Shown here piece by piece: positions 1 to 10,560 of a DNA stretch of 64,000 nucleotides. The position numbers were made by a program, and so were the translations under genes. Source of the DNA: Montifringilla adamsi (Eukaryota; Chordata; Aves; Passeriformes; Passeridae); assembly GCA_017590115.1 (NCBI GenBank), contig JAGGNK010003335.1:13722779-13786778 (forward strand), in the 5' to 3' direction. The stretch's first letter is position 1. Each line of letters opens with the position of its first letter. Below the pieces are notes generated by a model. It saw nothing but the letters and a program-made list of their open reading frames with translations, made no database searches and was not told the DNA's origin.

Positions 1-270
1 AGCCTGGATGTGGCACTGGGTGCCAGGGTTTAGTTGAGCTGTTGGGGCTGGGTTGGACTCCATGGTCTTGAAGGTCTCATCCAACTTGGTGATTCTGTGA
101 GTTCTGTGTGATTCTGTGAATTCTGTGATTCTGTGTGATTTTGTGATTCTGTGTGATTCTGTGATTGTGTGTCATTGTGTGTGATTCTGTCATTCTGTGA
201 GATTCTGTGTGATTCTATGTGTGATTCTGTGTGTGATTCTGTCATTCTGTGAGATCCTGTGAGATTCTGT
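1..270 (+). mobile_element. CR1 LINE 3' end with expanded octamer tail
   Basis: Positions 1-90 match the 3' end of avian CR1 on the + strand (GGATGTGGCACTGGGTGCC, then TTGGACTCCATGGTC). About 175 bp of degenerate GATTCTGTG units follow, an expanded form of the CR1 terminal octamer repeat. It lies in NEURL1B intron 1, about 100 bp before the NHR1 exon. Confidence 0.85.
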
Positions 271-371
271 GACATTTCAGGTCTTGGCAGAGCGGTGCAA
301 ATCACACCCAGCTGAGCCAACCCCTGGCTGGTGCCAAGCCCCGCTGACAGATGTGCTTTGTCCTTCTGCAG

Positions 372-932
372 ACACGAGCCACCAGGCGCGCTCGGTGTCC
401 AGCCGTCCCTACTACAGCTTGCCCAACAGCAGCCATGAGCGACGCTCGGTGCTGGCCATCACGGAGCCGCCGCGCTTCCACTCGCAGGCCAAGGGCAAGA
501 ACGTGCGGCTGGACGCGCACTCGCGCAAGGCCACGCGCAGGAACAGCTTCTGCAACGGCGTCACCTTCACCAACCGGCCCATCCACCTCTACGAGAAGGT
601 GCGCCTCAAGCTGGTGGCCGTGCACCACGGCTGGAGCGGCGCCCTGCGCTTCGGCTTCACCATCCACGACCCCTCGCAGATGAGCTCCGAGGAGATACCA
701 AAGTACGCCTGCCCCGACCTCGTCACCCGCCCCGGCTACTGGGCCAAGGCTCTGCCGGAGAGGTTTGCGGTCAGGGACAATATCTTGGCCTTCTGGGTGG
801 ACCGGCACGGCAGAGTCTTCTACAGTATTAATGATGAGGAGCCAATCTTGTTTCACTGTGGTATTAAAGTTTCCGGGCCTCTTTGGGCGCTCATAGATGT
901 CTATGGAATTACCCACGAAGTGCAAATTCTAG
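372..932 (+). CDS. NEURL1B: NEURL1B inferred exon 2, NHR1 domain
   Basis: The exon follows a CTGCAG acceptor at 366-371 and ends at AG|GTGAGT. The intron phase is 1 on both sides (2 nt complete the first codon and one G is carried out). It encodes a divergent N-terminal stretch, then NHR1 from about position 470: [64 protein letters not shown]1 is the ligand-binding module of neuralized proteins. The exon is much richer in GC and CpG than the flanking introns. Confidence 0.95.
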
Positions 933-3900
933 GTGAGTGTGTCTTTGTGGCCTGTGGGCTGCTCTTCTGCTTGCTCTTTGTGATGCTGTAGGGAAAATGC
1001 ATGATCTGTGTGAGCATTTCTATGGGACACTTAAGAAAATTAATTTGCTGTTGGTTTTGTACCTCCAATTAATCATTTTTCTTCTGCCAGCAGTAGGGAT
1101 GTAGAAAGCAATATATTCTAGAGATGGCAGTGATGGAAAGTCCTGAGGCTGCACATTATGGGAGGGGGTAAATGGAAATCTTTATCTGTAATTCACTCAG
1201 CTTTCTCTGAGCTGGATGTGCTGCTTTGGCATGGAAAAACATGGAGCAAGGTCCCAGGGACTGAGGAGACAAAAAGGACCAGTTGTGACTTTGTCTATTT
1301 TTTCCCAGATACCAGTTACTGCCAATCCATGGGAAAGCTACGAGTAATTGCCCAAGAGTTTCCTGGAGCTCTTCCCCAGGCCCTCTCTCAGCTCTTGGCC
1401 ATGGTCCCACCCAGGCTGACAGTTTGAGGGGCTGTGTTGGCACTGTGACCCTTCCCTGGCACAGGGACATCACTCAGACCCCTGGAATCAGGTGGAGTCT
1501 GGCTGGTTTACAGCCTGTTCCTTAGGGAGGGCTGCAGGAGGGGATGAATCTGTTCCCATTAATAAGCCCAGCTGATGGCCATGGAATGATTTTCCTTTAG
1601 TGGCTTTTACAGCATTGAAGTTTCTAATTAATTCAGCGTTAGATGGAGTGTTTGAACTGGGCTGCACCACAGGGAACACTTTTAAAATCCAAGAGAGTTG
1701 CCCTTTCCTGGAGGCTCCTCGGAGCTGATGGAGTTTTAACAGCCAAAGCCAGCTGCACCTGCCCCAGGGGATGGTGCTGCCAGCCTGGCATGGAGCAGGC
1801 ACCAAGGATAAGCTGTGGAATGGTGAGTCCAGAGGGCAGGCAGCTCCATCACACATCCTTCTGAACAGTGCCAATTATTTTACAGGCGAGAAGGCCACAC
1901 ATAAACAACGCTTTTCCCTGTCTGCTGTGCCTCAAATGTGTAATTAAACCTCACCAGCAGCTTGTTCTGTAATTGCAGTTGTGACACACTCCAGCCTCTG
2001 GTGCTCGTCACAGAGGAGAAGGAGTGTTTGCTGTATTGGCCAAGGCAGCTGCTTCACCAGAGCTCTCCTTTCTCCTCATTAAATTGGAGTTTGAAAAATA
2101 AAATGCAGCTTCTTTCTGCTCCTCACCTCCAGTCCTGCCTGCAGCATCCAAGAGTTCCCAGTGAAAGACTCAGGCTGAGAGCACCTGTACTCTGCTGGGA
2201 GGTTTTTTAATTAAAATACCAAACCCCTCACACTGCCCTAGGAATCAGGGCCATGCTCAGCCACATGGGGCACCAGGGGACCCGAATTCCTTGCTTGAGG
2301 ATGTGCTTGTCTCTGTATCATCCCTCCAAAATGTTTTTAGTTGAGAAAATGGTGAAATACAGCTCTGGTTCTGAGGCACAAAATGCATCTTTCAGGATCA
2401 TGAATCACAGAATGGTTTGGGCTGGAAGGGATCTTAGAGATCATCTCATTCCAACCCCCTACCATGGGCAGAGACACCTTCCACTATCCCAGGCTGTTCC
2501 AAGCCCTGTCCAACCTGGCCTTGGACACTTCCAGGGATGGGACATCCATCACGAAGCTAGGATGTGTCTGACTCCTCTGTGGGAGCATTTCTTGCCACAC
2601 TAGCTGTGCTGGCTGAGAAGGAGCTGCTCCAGCCATCAGCCCACCCCAGTGGCCTCTCCTTCCTGGGCTTCTGAGTGAGGCAGGTTCTGCTTTGCAGCTG
2701 CTGGGTGGATTTGGGTGTTTTTCCTTCTTTGCCAAGAGCCTGGGGGTTCTCTCCTCCAGGGAGCAGGCAGTGTTGGTGCTGGGCTGCTTCACCCCTCTTC
2801 ATCTCTGGGAAGATCAGGAGTCATTCACACAGACTCTTGAATTCCACGTGCTCTGACTTTGCTCAGTGTGTTAAACCTTTCAGAGTGAAGTGTCCAGGCT
2901 GCCCCAGGCAGGGCTGGAGGTAGAAGGGAGAACACTCCCAAACTTTCCCACACCTTTACATCACCCCTAGGCCTGGCATGGCTCAAGTGGAAACCTGGGA
3001 AATTAATTAAGGATCAACATCCTGACTTTCCCTTTGCTGTGAAAAGGGAAAACAACCTTCTGCTGTAAAAGCTTTCTAACACCTGCAGGAAGTAGCTTTT
3101 GTGACAAGCTCTCCATTCAAAACCTCTGCAGGGCTGTGAACACCCCTGAGATACGAGACTTGAAATGACCTCTCTGGGACACACCTGTGCCTGGACACAG
3201 GTATAAGGCAATGACAAGGAGTGTGGAAAAAATATCCATTCATCCTTGAGTTCACCACTTGTGGACCTGTCTTGCAGAAGACCTTGGGACAACAAAATAT
3301 TGAATTTTTTTAATTTTTTTTTTAAATAGTGTAACCTCAGAGCTATGAGATCCTTCTCCTCAGAAAGCTGTAGGACCACACTGGTTTACAGCTTTTCCCC
3401 ATTTCCCAGTGCAGGGAGCTCCCACATCACACAGGTACTTTGGAACAGTTGTTTTTCCTTGGCTGGTGCCAGATGCAGCCGCTCTCTGCCTGCTCCACGC
3501 GTGACTCTGCACCAGGAGCTGTTCATTAGTGGTTGACCCGTGGCTGATTTTTCCTTATGGAGCCTGTAGGCTGCAATAACAACTGTAAGCATAAAAGCAG
3601 GCAGTTTTCTCTTGACTAAAGCCTCTGTGCCTGGGTTTCTCTCACAGACAGCATGTTTGCAGAGACCATGACCACTGCCCGGCTCAGCACCGCCCGGCTC
3701 AGCACCTGCCTTCCCCAGAGCAACCACGACTCGGCCAACTTCAACAACAACGAGCTCGAGAACAACCAAGTGGTGGCCAAAATTGCAAACCTAAACCTAA
3801 GCCGGGTACCAGGGCTTGGGACTGACAACCACATCATCCCCTGCTGCCCCAGCCGGCGGCAGCACGCCCAGGGAGTCCCGGCGTTCCTGGACACCGACCT

Positions 3901-6507
3901 GCGGTTCCACCCCACCCGCGGCCCCGACGTCACCTTTTCCCAGGACAGGATGGTGGCCTGCACCAACTGGCAGGAGAGCAATAGGACTTTGGTGTTTTCT
4001 GACCGGCCTTTGCACATCGGGGAGAGCCTCTTTGTGGAAGTAGGACACCTGGGGCTGCCGTACTACGGGGCCCTCTCGTTCGGCATCACCTCTTGTGATC
4101 CGAGCACTTTGCGGACAAACGAGCTCCCGGCGGATCCGGATTTTCTCCTGGACCGTAAGGAGTACTGGGTGGTTTACCGGGCCTTCCCGGTGCTCAACAG
4201 CGGCGACATCCTCAGCTTCATGGTCCTGCCCAACGGAGAGGTGCACCACGGGGTCAACGGGGCCAGCCGGGGGATGCTCATGTGCGTGGACACCTCACAG
4301 TCCCTCTGGGTGTTTTTTACCATCCACGGCGTGATCAACCAGCTCAAAATCCTGGGTAAGTGCAGCCAATGGAGCATCTGGCTGGAGAAGGTTCCTGGGT
4401 CAAAGCAGAGCTCTGGGTTTGCACTCACAGTGGTCACTGATGTGAGGATGCAGCTCCTCGTGTTTGCAAACAAGAGTGACAAAGCATGGTGCTGTCACAG
4501 AGATGTGTGCAGCCTCTATGGTTCCCCCTGGAAAGGATGAGAGATAAAACAAGCAGCAGGCAGGGAGGCAGGGATGGCTGTGGGGGGCAGCTTCTTTTTC
4601 AGTGGGTTTGTTTTTAGAAAGGATTCTTTATAAACAGGGATGGTTGTGGAGGGCAGCTGTTTTTCAGTGGGTTTGTTTTCAGAAGGGATTCTTTATAAAC
4701 TCCCTGTTCCAGCCCACAGGTATGAAACTTCTGCCTTGGTAAGAGTGACGATTTTTGTGAGCACAGCTGTGGTTTAAGCATGGGCAGTAATTGCTCCTGA
4801 AGCACTGCCACAACTCAGGGATCAGCTGGCATTTCTAATCCATTGCTGGTGGCCAGTTCCAGCCTTTCTCCTTTCCTCCTGTTAAGGATTCCATCAGAAA
4901 AGCAGATGTTAATGACTTTGTAAAGCAGGTTTTCCTCATCCAAAGCAATGGCTTTTCCCAGCTGACAGTGTGACAGCCACAGCTGGAGCCCACTGCTGCC
5001 AGGGAGAGTGGGACCATGGGGAAGTGGAAAGGCAAATATTGCATAACCTGGTGCTTGCTTCTCTGAAGCTGAACAGGCATCACACAAAGGCATAACGAGG
5101 TCCAGACCCTGGGCTCACATCCAGGATCTTGCCCTGTGTCATTACCAAGGGGCAGCACTAACTCAGGACTTGCCCTGAAGTCGCTGTGCAGGTGGGGTGG
5201 GAGCGGCTCAGCAGGCTGAGGGGGTTTGGCCAGGCTTGGGGTGTCCCTGTTACCAAGGGGCAGCACTAACTTTGCCCTGAAGTCGCTGTGCAGGTGGGGT
5301 GGGAGCGGCTCAGCAGGCTGAGGGGGTTTGGCCAGGCTTGGGGTGTCCCTCTGTGGGCTCAGCTCTCTCCTGTGTTCCCAGGCACAGTGCAGTCCAGCCC
5401 AGGGACGGTGTCTCCCTCAGGATCCCCCGGTGGCTCCCAGTATGACAGCGACTCGGACATGGCCTTCAGCGTCAACAGGTCCTCATCAGCCTCCGAGTCC
5501 TCGCTGGGTAAGGACACCAGCCCTCAGCCCCAGGGGGGTTTCCTCTCCTGCTAGGCCAACAGAAGGAATGGGAAGAAAATGCAGTGCTGGAAAGGTTTTC
5601 ATGGCCTGGAGAAGGGCTGTGCATTGGTTGTATCAGCCCCGGTGCGGCCAGCAGGAGCAGGGCAGGGACTGTCCCCTGTGCTGGGCACTGCTGGGGCTGC
5701 ACCTCGAATTGTGTCCAGTTCTGGGCCACTCGAGATGAGAAAGACATGGAGGGGCTGGAGCATGCCCAGGGAAGGGAATGGAGCTGGGAAAGGGGCTCAG
5801 CCTGGAGAAAAGGAGGCTCAAGGGGTCCTTGTGGCTTTGCACAGATCCCTGACAGGAGGGGACAGCCGGGGGGTCGGGCTGTGCTCCAGGGAACAGGGAC
5901 CTGATGGGAGGAAGTAGCATCTAGTTGCACCAGGAGTGGTTTAATTTAAATATAAGGAATAATCTCTTTATGGAAAGGGTGGTCAGGTATCAAACAAGCA
6001 GCCCAGGAAGTGGTGGAACCAGCATCCCTACAAGTGTTGAGAAAATGTGTGGATGTGGCACCTGCCCCATGTGTAGAAAGGGGATAACAGGCTCTGCCCA
6101 GAGCTGTGACTGCTGCAGGTTGGAATACACTGGGATCCATTTGGCCAAAGAACCAGGCAACAACTAAGACAGCCTTAAAAACTCCCTTAAGTGTTTATAC
6201 AGTGTCAGCTTTGCCCCATCCCAGTTGACCAAAGGACCTCATTCCCCCCTTTTCTTTCGCAGTGACTGCCCCCAGCTCCCCTTTGAGCCCCCCCATCTCT
6301 CCTGTCTTCTCCCCTCCGGAGCCATCGAGCAGCAAGAACGGGGAGTGCACCGTGTGCTTTGACAGCGAGGTGGACACGGTGATCTACACCTGCGGACACA
6401 TGTGCCTCTGCAACACCTGTGGTCTTAAGCTGAAGAAGCAGCTCAACGCCTGCTGCCCCATTTGCCGACGGGTCATCAAAGATGTGATTAAAATCTACCG
6501 CCCGTAG
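372..6507 (+). CDS. NEURL1B: NEURL1B, neuralized-type E3 ubiquitin ligase (3' part, four coding exons)
   Basis: The join 372-932, 3648-4355, 5382-5507, 6263-6507 gives about 545 residues ending at a TAG stop; the human protein is about 555 residues as I recall, so only a short first exon is missing upstream. Every junction is GT-AG and phase-consistent. The order is NHR1, NHR2, a Ser-rich linker and a C-terminal C3HC4-type RING ending KDVIKIYRP. Known role: RING E3 ligase at the membrane and endosomes that binds Delta/Jagged-type Notch ligands through its NHR domains and promotes their ubiquitination and endocytosis. I chose NEURL1B over NEURL1 because motifs such as [21 protein letters not shown] and [11 protein letters not shown] are those of the 1B paralogue. 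The start codon and promoter are outside the window. Confidence 0.95.
933..3647 (+). other. NEURL1B inferred intron 2
   Basis: A 2.7-kb intron with GT-AG ends. Apart from the antisense CR1 fragment at 2400-2600 it is ordinary unique-looking sequence. I see no exon or RNA gene in it. Confidence 0.85.
2400..2600 (-). mobile_element. CR1 LINE 3' fragment, antisense
   Basis: AATCACAGAATGGTTTGGGC followed by CTGGAAGGGATCTTAGAGATC and GTCCAACCTGGCC is the reverse complement of a CR1 3' end. It is a 5'-truncated copy with no coding capacity. Confidence 0.85.
3648..4355 (+). CDS. NEURL1B: NEURL1B inferred exon 3, NHR2 domain
   Basis: The acceptor is TCTCACAG at 3640-3647 and the donor is CTGG|GTAAGT. 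The length of 708 nt keeps phase 1 in and out. It starts in the inter-domain linker ([17 protein letters not shown]) and encodes NHR2 from about 3880 to 4353: [74 protein letters not shown]. The reading frame is intact. Confidence 0.95.
4356..5381 (+). other. NEURL1B inferred intron 3 with two local tandem duplications
   Basis: A 1.0-kb intron. A ~65-bp duplication sits at 4569-4699 (units containing CAGTGGGTTTGTTTT and ATTCTTTATAAAC). A ~105-bp duplication sits at 5142-5351. Nothing else was recognised. Confidence 0.85.
5142..5351 (+). repeat. ~105-bp tandem duplication before an exon
   Basis: Copies at about 5142-5249 and 5250-5351 share TTACCAAGGGGCAGCACTAAC and a long near-identical stretch ending GGCTTGGGGTGTCCCT. 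The second copy lacks a short insert present in the first. The repeat ends 30 bp before the exon 4 acceptor. Confidence 0.9.
5382..5507 (+). CDS. NEURL1B: NEURL1B inferred exon 4, Ser-rich linker
   Basis: This 126-nt exon has acceptor TTCCCAG and donor CTGG|GTAAGG, phase 1 to phase 1. It encodes a Ser/Gly-rich linker with the acidic [11 protein letters not shown] and SSSASESSL motifs shared with vertebrate NEURL1B. It lies just downstream of a ~100-bp tandem duplication in the preceding intron. Confidence 0.93.
5555..6065 (+). mobile_element. CR1 LINE fragment
   Basis: About 500 bp matches the 3' part of avian CR1 on the + strand: GGCCTGGAGAAGGGC, GGGGCTCAGCCTGGAG, CCAGGAAGTGGTGGAACC, TGTGGATGTGGCACC. 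Frames are broken, so it is a dead copy within NEURL1B intron 4 (5508-6262). Confidence 0.8.
6263..6507 (+). CDS. NEURL1B: NEURL1B inferred exon 5, RING domain and stop
   Basis: The acceptor is TTTCGCAG. The exon encodes a Pro/Ser-rich segment ([19 protein letters not shown]) and then a complete RING at about 6340-6490. The zinc ligands are in the order [14 protein letters not shown] and CCPIC, which is the C3HC4-like form of neuralized ligases. The protein ends IKIYRP and the stop is TAG at 6505-6507. No RING ligand is missing. Confidence 0.96.
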
Positions 6508-8489
6508 CGCCCGTCAGGGGCTGCAGGAAGGGGGAACGCCGCTAGCAAACCACGCCTTTCCGTCCCTGCTTATGGGTTATCGTGCTGGTCAGTCGTTATC
6601 CAGTGGCTCGTTATCTGTGTTTCCTTTTTTGACTGCTAGGGCACAATTCAGGGAGCAAAGCTGAGGATCGTGTGGGGCCCGCAGGCCTCGCCGGGACCCG
6701 AGCCAGCTGCAAATGAGAAATTTCCCGTGCAAAGGCTCCTTTTTCCCTCCTCCTGCTGCGGGGGAGGCTCGCCGTGCTGCGGGTCTGGGTGGGGAGGTTG
6801 CCACTTGGGCAGTGCCAGGTGCCACTGGGCTTCCCGAGCCTAAAACCCGACAGCTCTGGGCTGCTGCCAGGGGTTTGTGCTGTGGTGGAGCAAAACTGGG
6901 ACGAGGCCCAGCAGGAGGGTTCAAAGTGGACAGAAGTGATCTGGAAATGTCATGTAAGGAGAAGCAGCTCAGGCCAAATAGTGGCACAGCCAGGTTGTCA
7001 CTTACTGGGGTTCCGTCCCCATGAACAGGCTCACGGGGACATGGAGGAGCTGGTCTGGGTTAGATAATGCAGATTTTTCTTTCTGTGGCAGAACAAGGAC
7101 TTCTGGCCATGGAGGCTGAGAGCCAGGGAGCTGCCCTGGGGTAGCAGTGAGGAGCATGAGCCCACGCAGAGCCCCTGCAGTGATGGAGCTGCAGGGAGCT
7201 GTGAGGGGCAGCTCGGGCTCTGCCCTGCTGCCTTCTAAAGCCATAAACTGCAGCCTGTGGGTGACAGGGGTGTGTGGATGGGCACACTGCAATCCTGGCT
7301 CGGGACACTGCAGTGGTGGGGTTTGTCACCTGCAGGCACACACCCCTGCACTTTGCTCTGCCCTCCTGGCAGGTGGCACAGCTGCATGTCACCCTGTCCT
7401 GACTGTCACCTATGCTAGACCTTCCCCTGCTGGTGCCATGGCAGGGCTCAGCCTTCCTCCCGCCCCACCACGGGGATTTTTTGGAGGCTCTGGTGAGAAA
7501 TGAATTTCTGACCCAGTCCCATCAGGCTCACCTTTATTTCTGGGGACTGTATATGCTGATTTTACCTGTTCTTTCTCCAGCCTTTGCAGATTTCCCAGCA
7601 CAGCTCCTAGCTGCCTGCACGCTGGGTCTCAACTCTACCCGAGACCTTGTTGAGAAAAACAGGGACTATCTCACTTGGCTTTACTGAGGAGGAAAGAAAA
7701 AGCTCTGAGGCTGAATTAGATGGTGGGAATTAAAAGGTAAATGGGTTTTGGGTGTAATGTCAGCTGCAGGCAGCACCTGATTGTTCAGCACTGGGGCTGG
7801 TGTGAGGAGCTCAGCATCCTCCTCCCTGCTGCTCCAGCAGGAGCTGCCCTCCAGTCTCCATCCTTTGTGCATTGCACAGCCCCTATCCTGTCCTTCAGCC
7901 CAGCCTGGCCAGTTTCCAGCTGCTTCAGGCTCATAAAGAGGGAAAAAAGATGGAAATGGGAGGATGAGAGGAGCTGTGTCCCTGCAGCTTGGTGACCGTG
8001 TGCTACCAAGTGCATAAGAACAGCTTTTCAGAAAGGTGCAATTACCACATTTTAGTCTGGAAAAAGGGAGAAATTGAATAATAACTCCTGTACATTTTAG
8101 AGCTTCTGGGCACAGAGGGAGCCTGAGGGATGTCTGGTTATTCCCTCTCTCCTCCAAGGCTCTGGGTGCTTGGTGCTGCTGCCCAGGTGGGGGCTTGGCT
8201 GTGCCAGGAGAGCTGGGTTTGCCTACTGGCCTGTGCCAGCCCCGTGCCAGCCCTGTGCCATGCTGCCATTGGTGAGGGCACACCCAGGGAGCAGCTCATC
8301 CTCATCCTGCAGCAGGCTGTTCTCACAGGGCACCCAGAAACCTTTTGTTTTTTCCTTGGAGAGCCGATGAACGTTTTAGTTGAGTGTATCAGTGCTGTGA
8401 CCTCTCAGCCATGGCCCTGCACGAGGGCCCAACAGCTTTGCAGAGCCCTTTTTGGAGACCTTTTTGGTGCCACTGGCTGTGCCACTGCC

Positions 8490-8699
8490 CTCAGCAGAGC
8501 CACTACACCTTTCACTCCCACCTTTCCCCGAGGAGGAGCCAGGGCACATTCCCTGCCTCTGGAGCTTTTCTGGAGTTCCCAGCTGTCCTCCACCCTCTCA
8601 GCAGAGCCACTACACCTTTCCACCTTTCCCCGAGGAGGAGTCAGGGCACATTCCCTGCCTCTGGAGCTTTTCTGGAGTTCCCAGCTGTCCTCCACCCCA
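8490..8699 (+). repeat. ~105-bp tandem duplication in the 3'UTR
   Basis: Two adjacent units (8490-8596 and 8597-8699) share CTCAGCAGAGCCACTACACC and the segment from CCCGAGGAGGAG to GCTGTCCTCCACC. The second unit lacks about 10 bp. Confidence 0.9.
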
Positions 8700-9240
8700 G
8701 GGACCAGAGGCTTTGCACTCCCAGGGATGTCCCAGCCCGATGCTGGCAGATCCAGGTCCAGCAGTGGGCACAGCACCAAGGGCACAGCGAGGATGGGCAC
8801 TGCCAGCCATAAGAAGCCTTTCCCTGGGGAGGAATTCAAGGAAAGCTGTGGGAATGCCCAGCCTGGAGCAGGTCTGGGCCATGCCAGGGGTGCTGTCCCA
8901 GCTCCAGGGGTGCCCTTTGGTGACTGCTCACAGGGGGCAGAGCCCCTTTGCTCGGTGCCACCTCAGGGCCTCCATCAGCAGGGTGGGTGCAGCCTGGGGG
9001 GGGATTTTTTGGTGTAGCTCTGTTTTGTATTTTTAAGCCAGCAAGGAGAAAACACCGAATCCACCCCAGGAGCTGTTCAGGACACTTTGCAGAGGCTGAA
9101 TTTTTGCTGTAGCAGCCAAAACCAGTTTGCAAGAAGGGGCAGCACCCAGTGAGGCCAGCAAGGAACCAAGTGGGATGGGAGAGCAGTGGACCTGTGGCCC
9201 TGCCTATCCAAGAGCAACAGGAATTTTCCAAAATAGGCCT

Positions 9241-9241
<1 letters not shown>

Positions 9242-9284
<43 letters not shown>

Positions 9285-9293
9285 AAAAAAACC

Positions 9294-9338
<45 letters not shown>

Positions 9339-9353
9339 TAAAAAAAAGAATAA
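9242..9353 (+). repeat. A-rich tract in the 3'UTR
   Basis: About 110 bp of nearly pure A, broken by a short AATAAAAAAAACCC-type interruption and a few G or T bases. No recognisable retrocopy precedes it. It could cause internal oligo-dT priming in cDNA work. Its exact length is probably unreliable. Confidence 0.9.
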
Positions 9354-9535
9354 AAAATATTTCCAGGAAAAGGTAGCCTCTTACAGATTTCATTGTTAGT
9401 ATTCGTATTGCTATTTTTTTTAAACAGTCCAATGATATATGATTTGTACAGAAGATCTGTTTGTGCCTTATAAGGGTGTCTGTGCACTTTTTATCCTTTT
9501 TAAAGCAACTTTTAAAAAGAAAAGAAAAAAAAAAG

Positions 9536-9607
9536 ATGGGGGGAGAAAACCAACACAGATCAATGGTAGTTTTATAGAATTTTGTGTTCACTGAGAATCC
9601 TGCTTTT

Positions 9608-9643
<36 letters not shown>

Positions 9644-10098
9644 GGAGTGAAAAAGTGTTGATTTCCATGGATTTTCCCCTCCTCTCCTCCTTAACCTTTG
9701 TTTGAAAATTTGAGGAAAAAAGGAGAAAAAGGAAGACAGGAAAGAGATGGGGGAACTCTTTTACCTCTCCCCCTTTCTGAGGCAGTTCCTCTCTTGTCGT
9801 TACCTTTATGATTCAATACTGTGACCTGTAGTATCTTGTTGAAGCTGAATCAGATTTTGGACCTCTGTATTAGGCTTTTCAAGCAAAATTTTGGGGGGCC
9901 TGGGGAGGGAGGGCATCGCACGAGGGAGGGAGCTGCACCTCTACATGTCAGTGCTCTATAGTGTTCAGTGCTGTGTGTTTTCCTTTTGTCCATTTACCTG
10001 TTTTCCATGAATATAATTTTGACTTGTTTATGGGGGGGAGAAAACCAACACAGATCAATGGTAGTTTTATAGAATTTTGTGTTCACTGAGAATCCTGC

Positions 10099-10142
<44 letters not shown>

Positions 10143-10529
10143 AGTGAAAATGTGTTGATTTCCATGGATTTTCCCCTCCTCTCCTCCTTAACCTTTGTTT
10201 GAAAATTTGAGGAAAAAAGGAGAAAAAGGAAGACAGGAAAGAGATGGGGGAACTCTTTTACCTCTCCCCCTTTCTGAGGCAGTTCCTCTCTTGTCGTTAC
10301 CTTTATGATTCAATACTGTGACCTGTAGTATCTTGTTGAAGCTGAATCAGATTTTGGACCTCTGTATTAGGCTTTTCAAGCAAAATTTTGGGGGGCCTGG
10401 GGAGGGAGGGCATCGCACGAGGGAGGGAGCTGCACCTCTACATGTCAGTGCTCTATAGTGTTCAGTGCTGTGTGTTTTCCTTTTGTCCATTTACCTGTTT
10501 TCCATGAATATAATTTTGACTTGTTTATG
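9536..10529 (+). repeat. ~495-bp tandem duplication at the NEURL1B 3'UTR end
   Basis: Copy 1 is about 9536-10031 and copy 2 about 10030-10529. Both run from ATGGGGGG-AGAAAACC to GACTTGTTTATG. They are nearly identical, differing mainly in the internal TA microsatellite and in single bases such as GTGAAAAAGTG against GTGAAAATGTG. Copy 1 joins directly to copy 2; copy 2 continues into the AATAAA signal. Confidence 0.95.
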
Positions 10530-10534
10530 AAACA

Positions 10535-10540
10535 AATAAA
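10535..10540 (+). terminator. NEURL1B polyadenylation signal
   Basis: A canonical AATAAA lies in an AT-rich context just after the second copy of the duplicated 3'UTR segment. Cleavage would be expected about 15-25 nt downstream. The first copy of the duplicated segment breaks off just before this hexamer, so only the distal copy carries the signal. Confidence 0.75.
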
Positions 10541-10560
10541 CCTTTGGCTTGTACGGATTG

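Larger units (their letters stand above)
6508..10560 (+). other. NEURL1B: NEURL1B 3'UTR
   Basis: About 4 kb of non-coding sequence runs from the stop codon to the first good polyadenylation signal (AATAAA at 10535-10540). It contains a ~105-bp tandem repeat (8490-8699), an A-rich block (9242-9353), TA microsatellites and a tandemly duplicated terminal segment (9536-10529). The end point is inferred from the signal; there is no transcript evidence. A shorter isoform is possible. Confidence 0.7.

Noticed and set aside
372..6507. Identification of the + strand gene as NEURL1
   Set aside because: The protein matches NEURL1B motifs throughout ([27 protein letters not shown]), and the neighbour is SH3PXD2B rather than SH3PXD2A.
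9242..9353. Poly-A tail of a processed retrocopy
   Set aside because: No coding or UTR-like retrocopy with target-site duplications was seen upstream, and the surrounding sequence reads as continuous NEURL1B 3'UTR.
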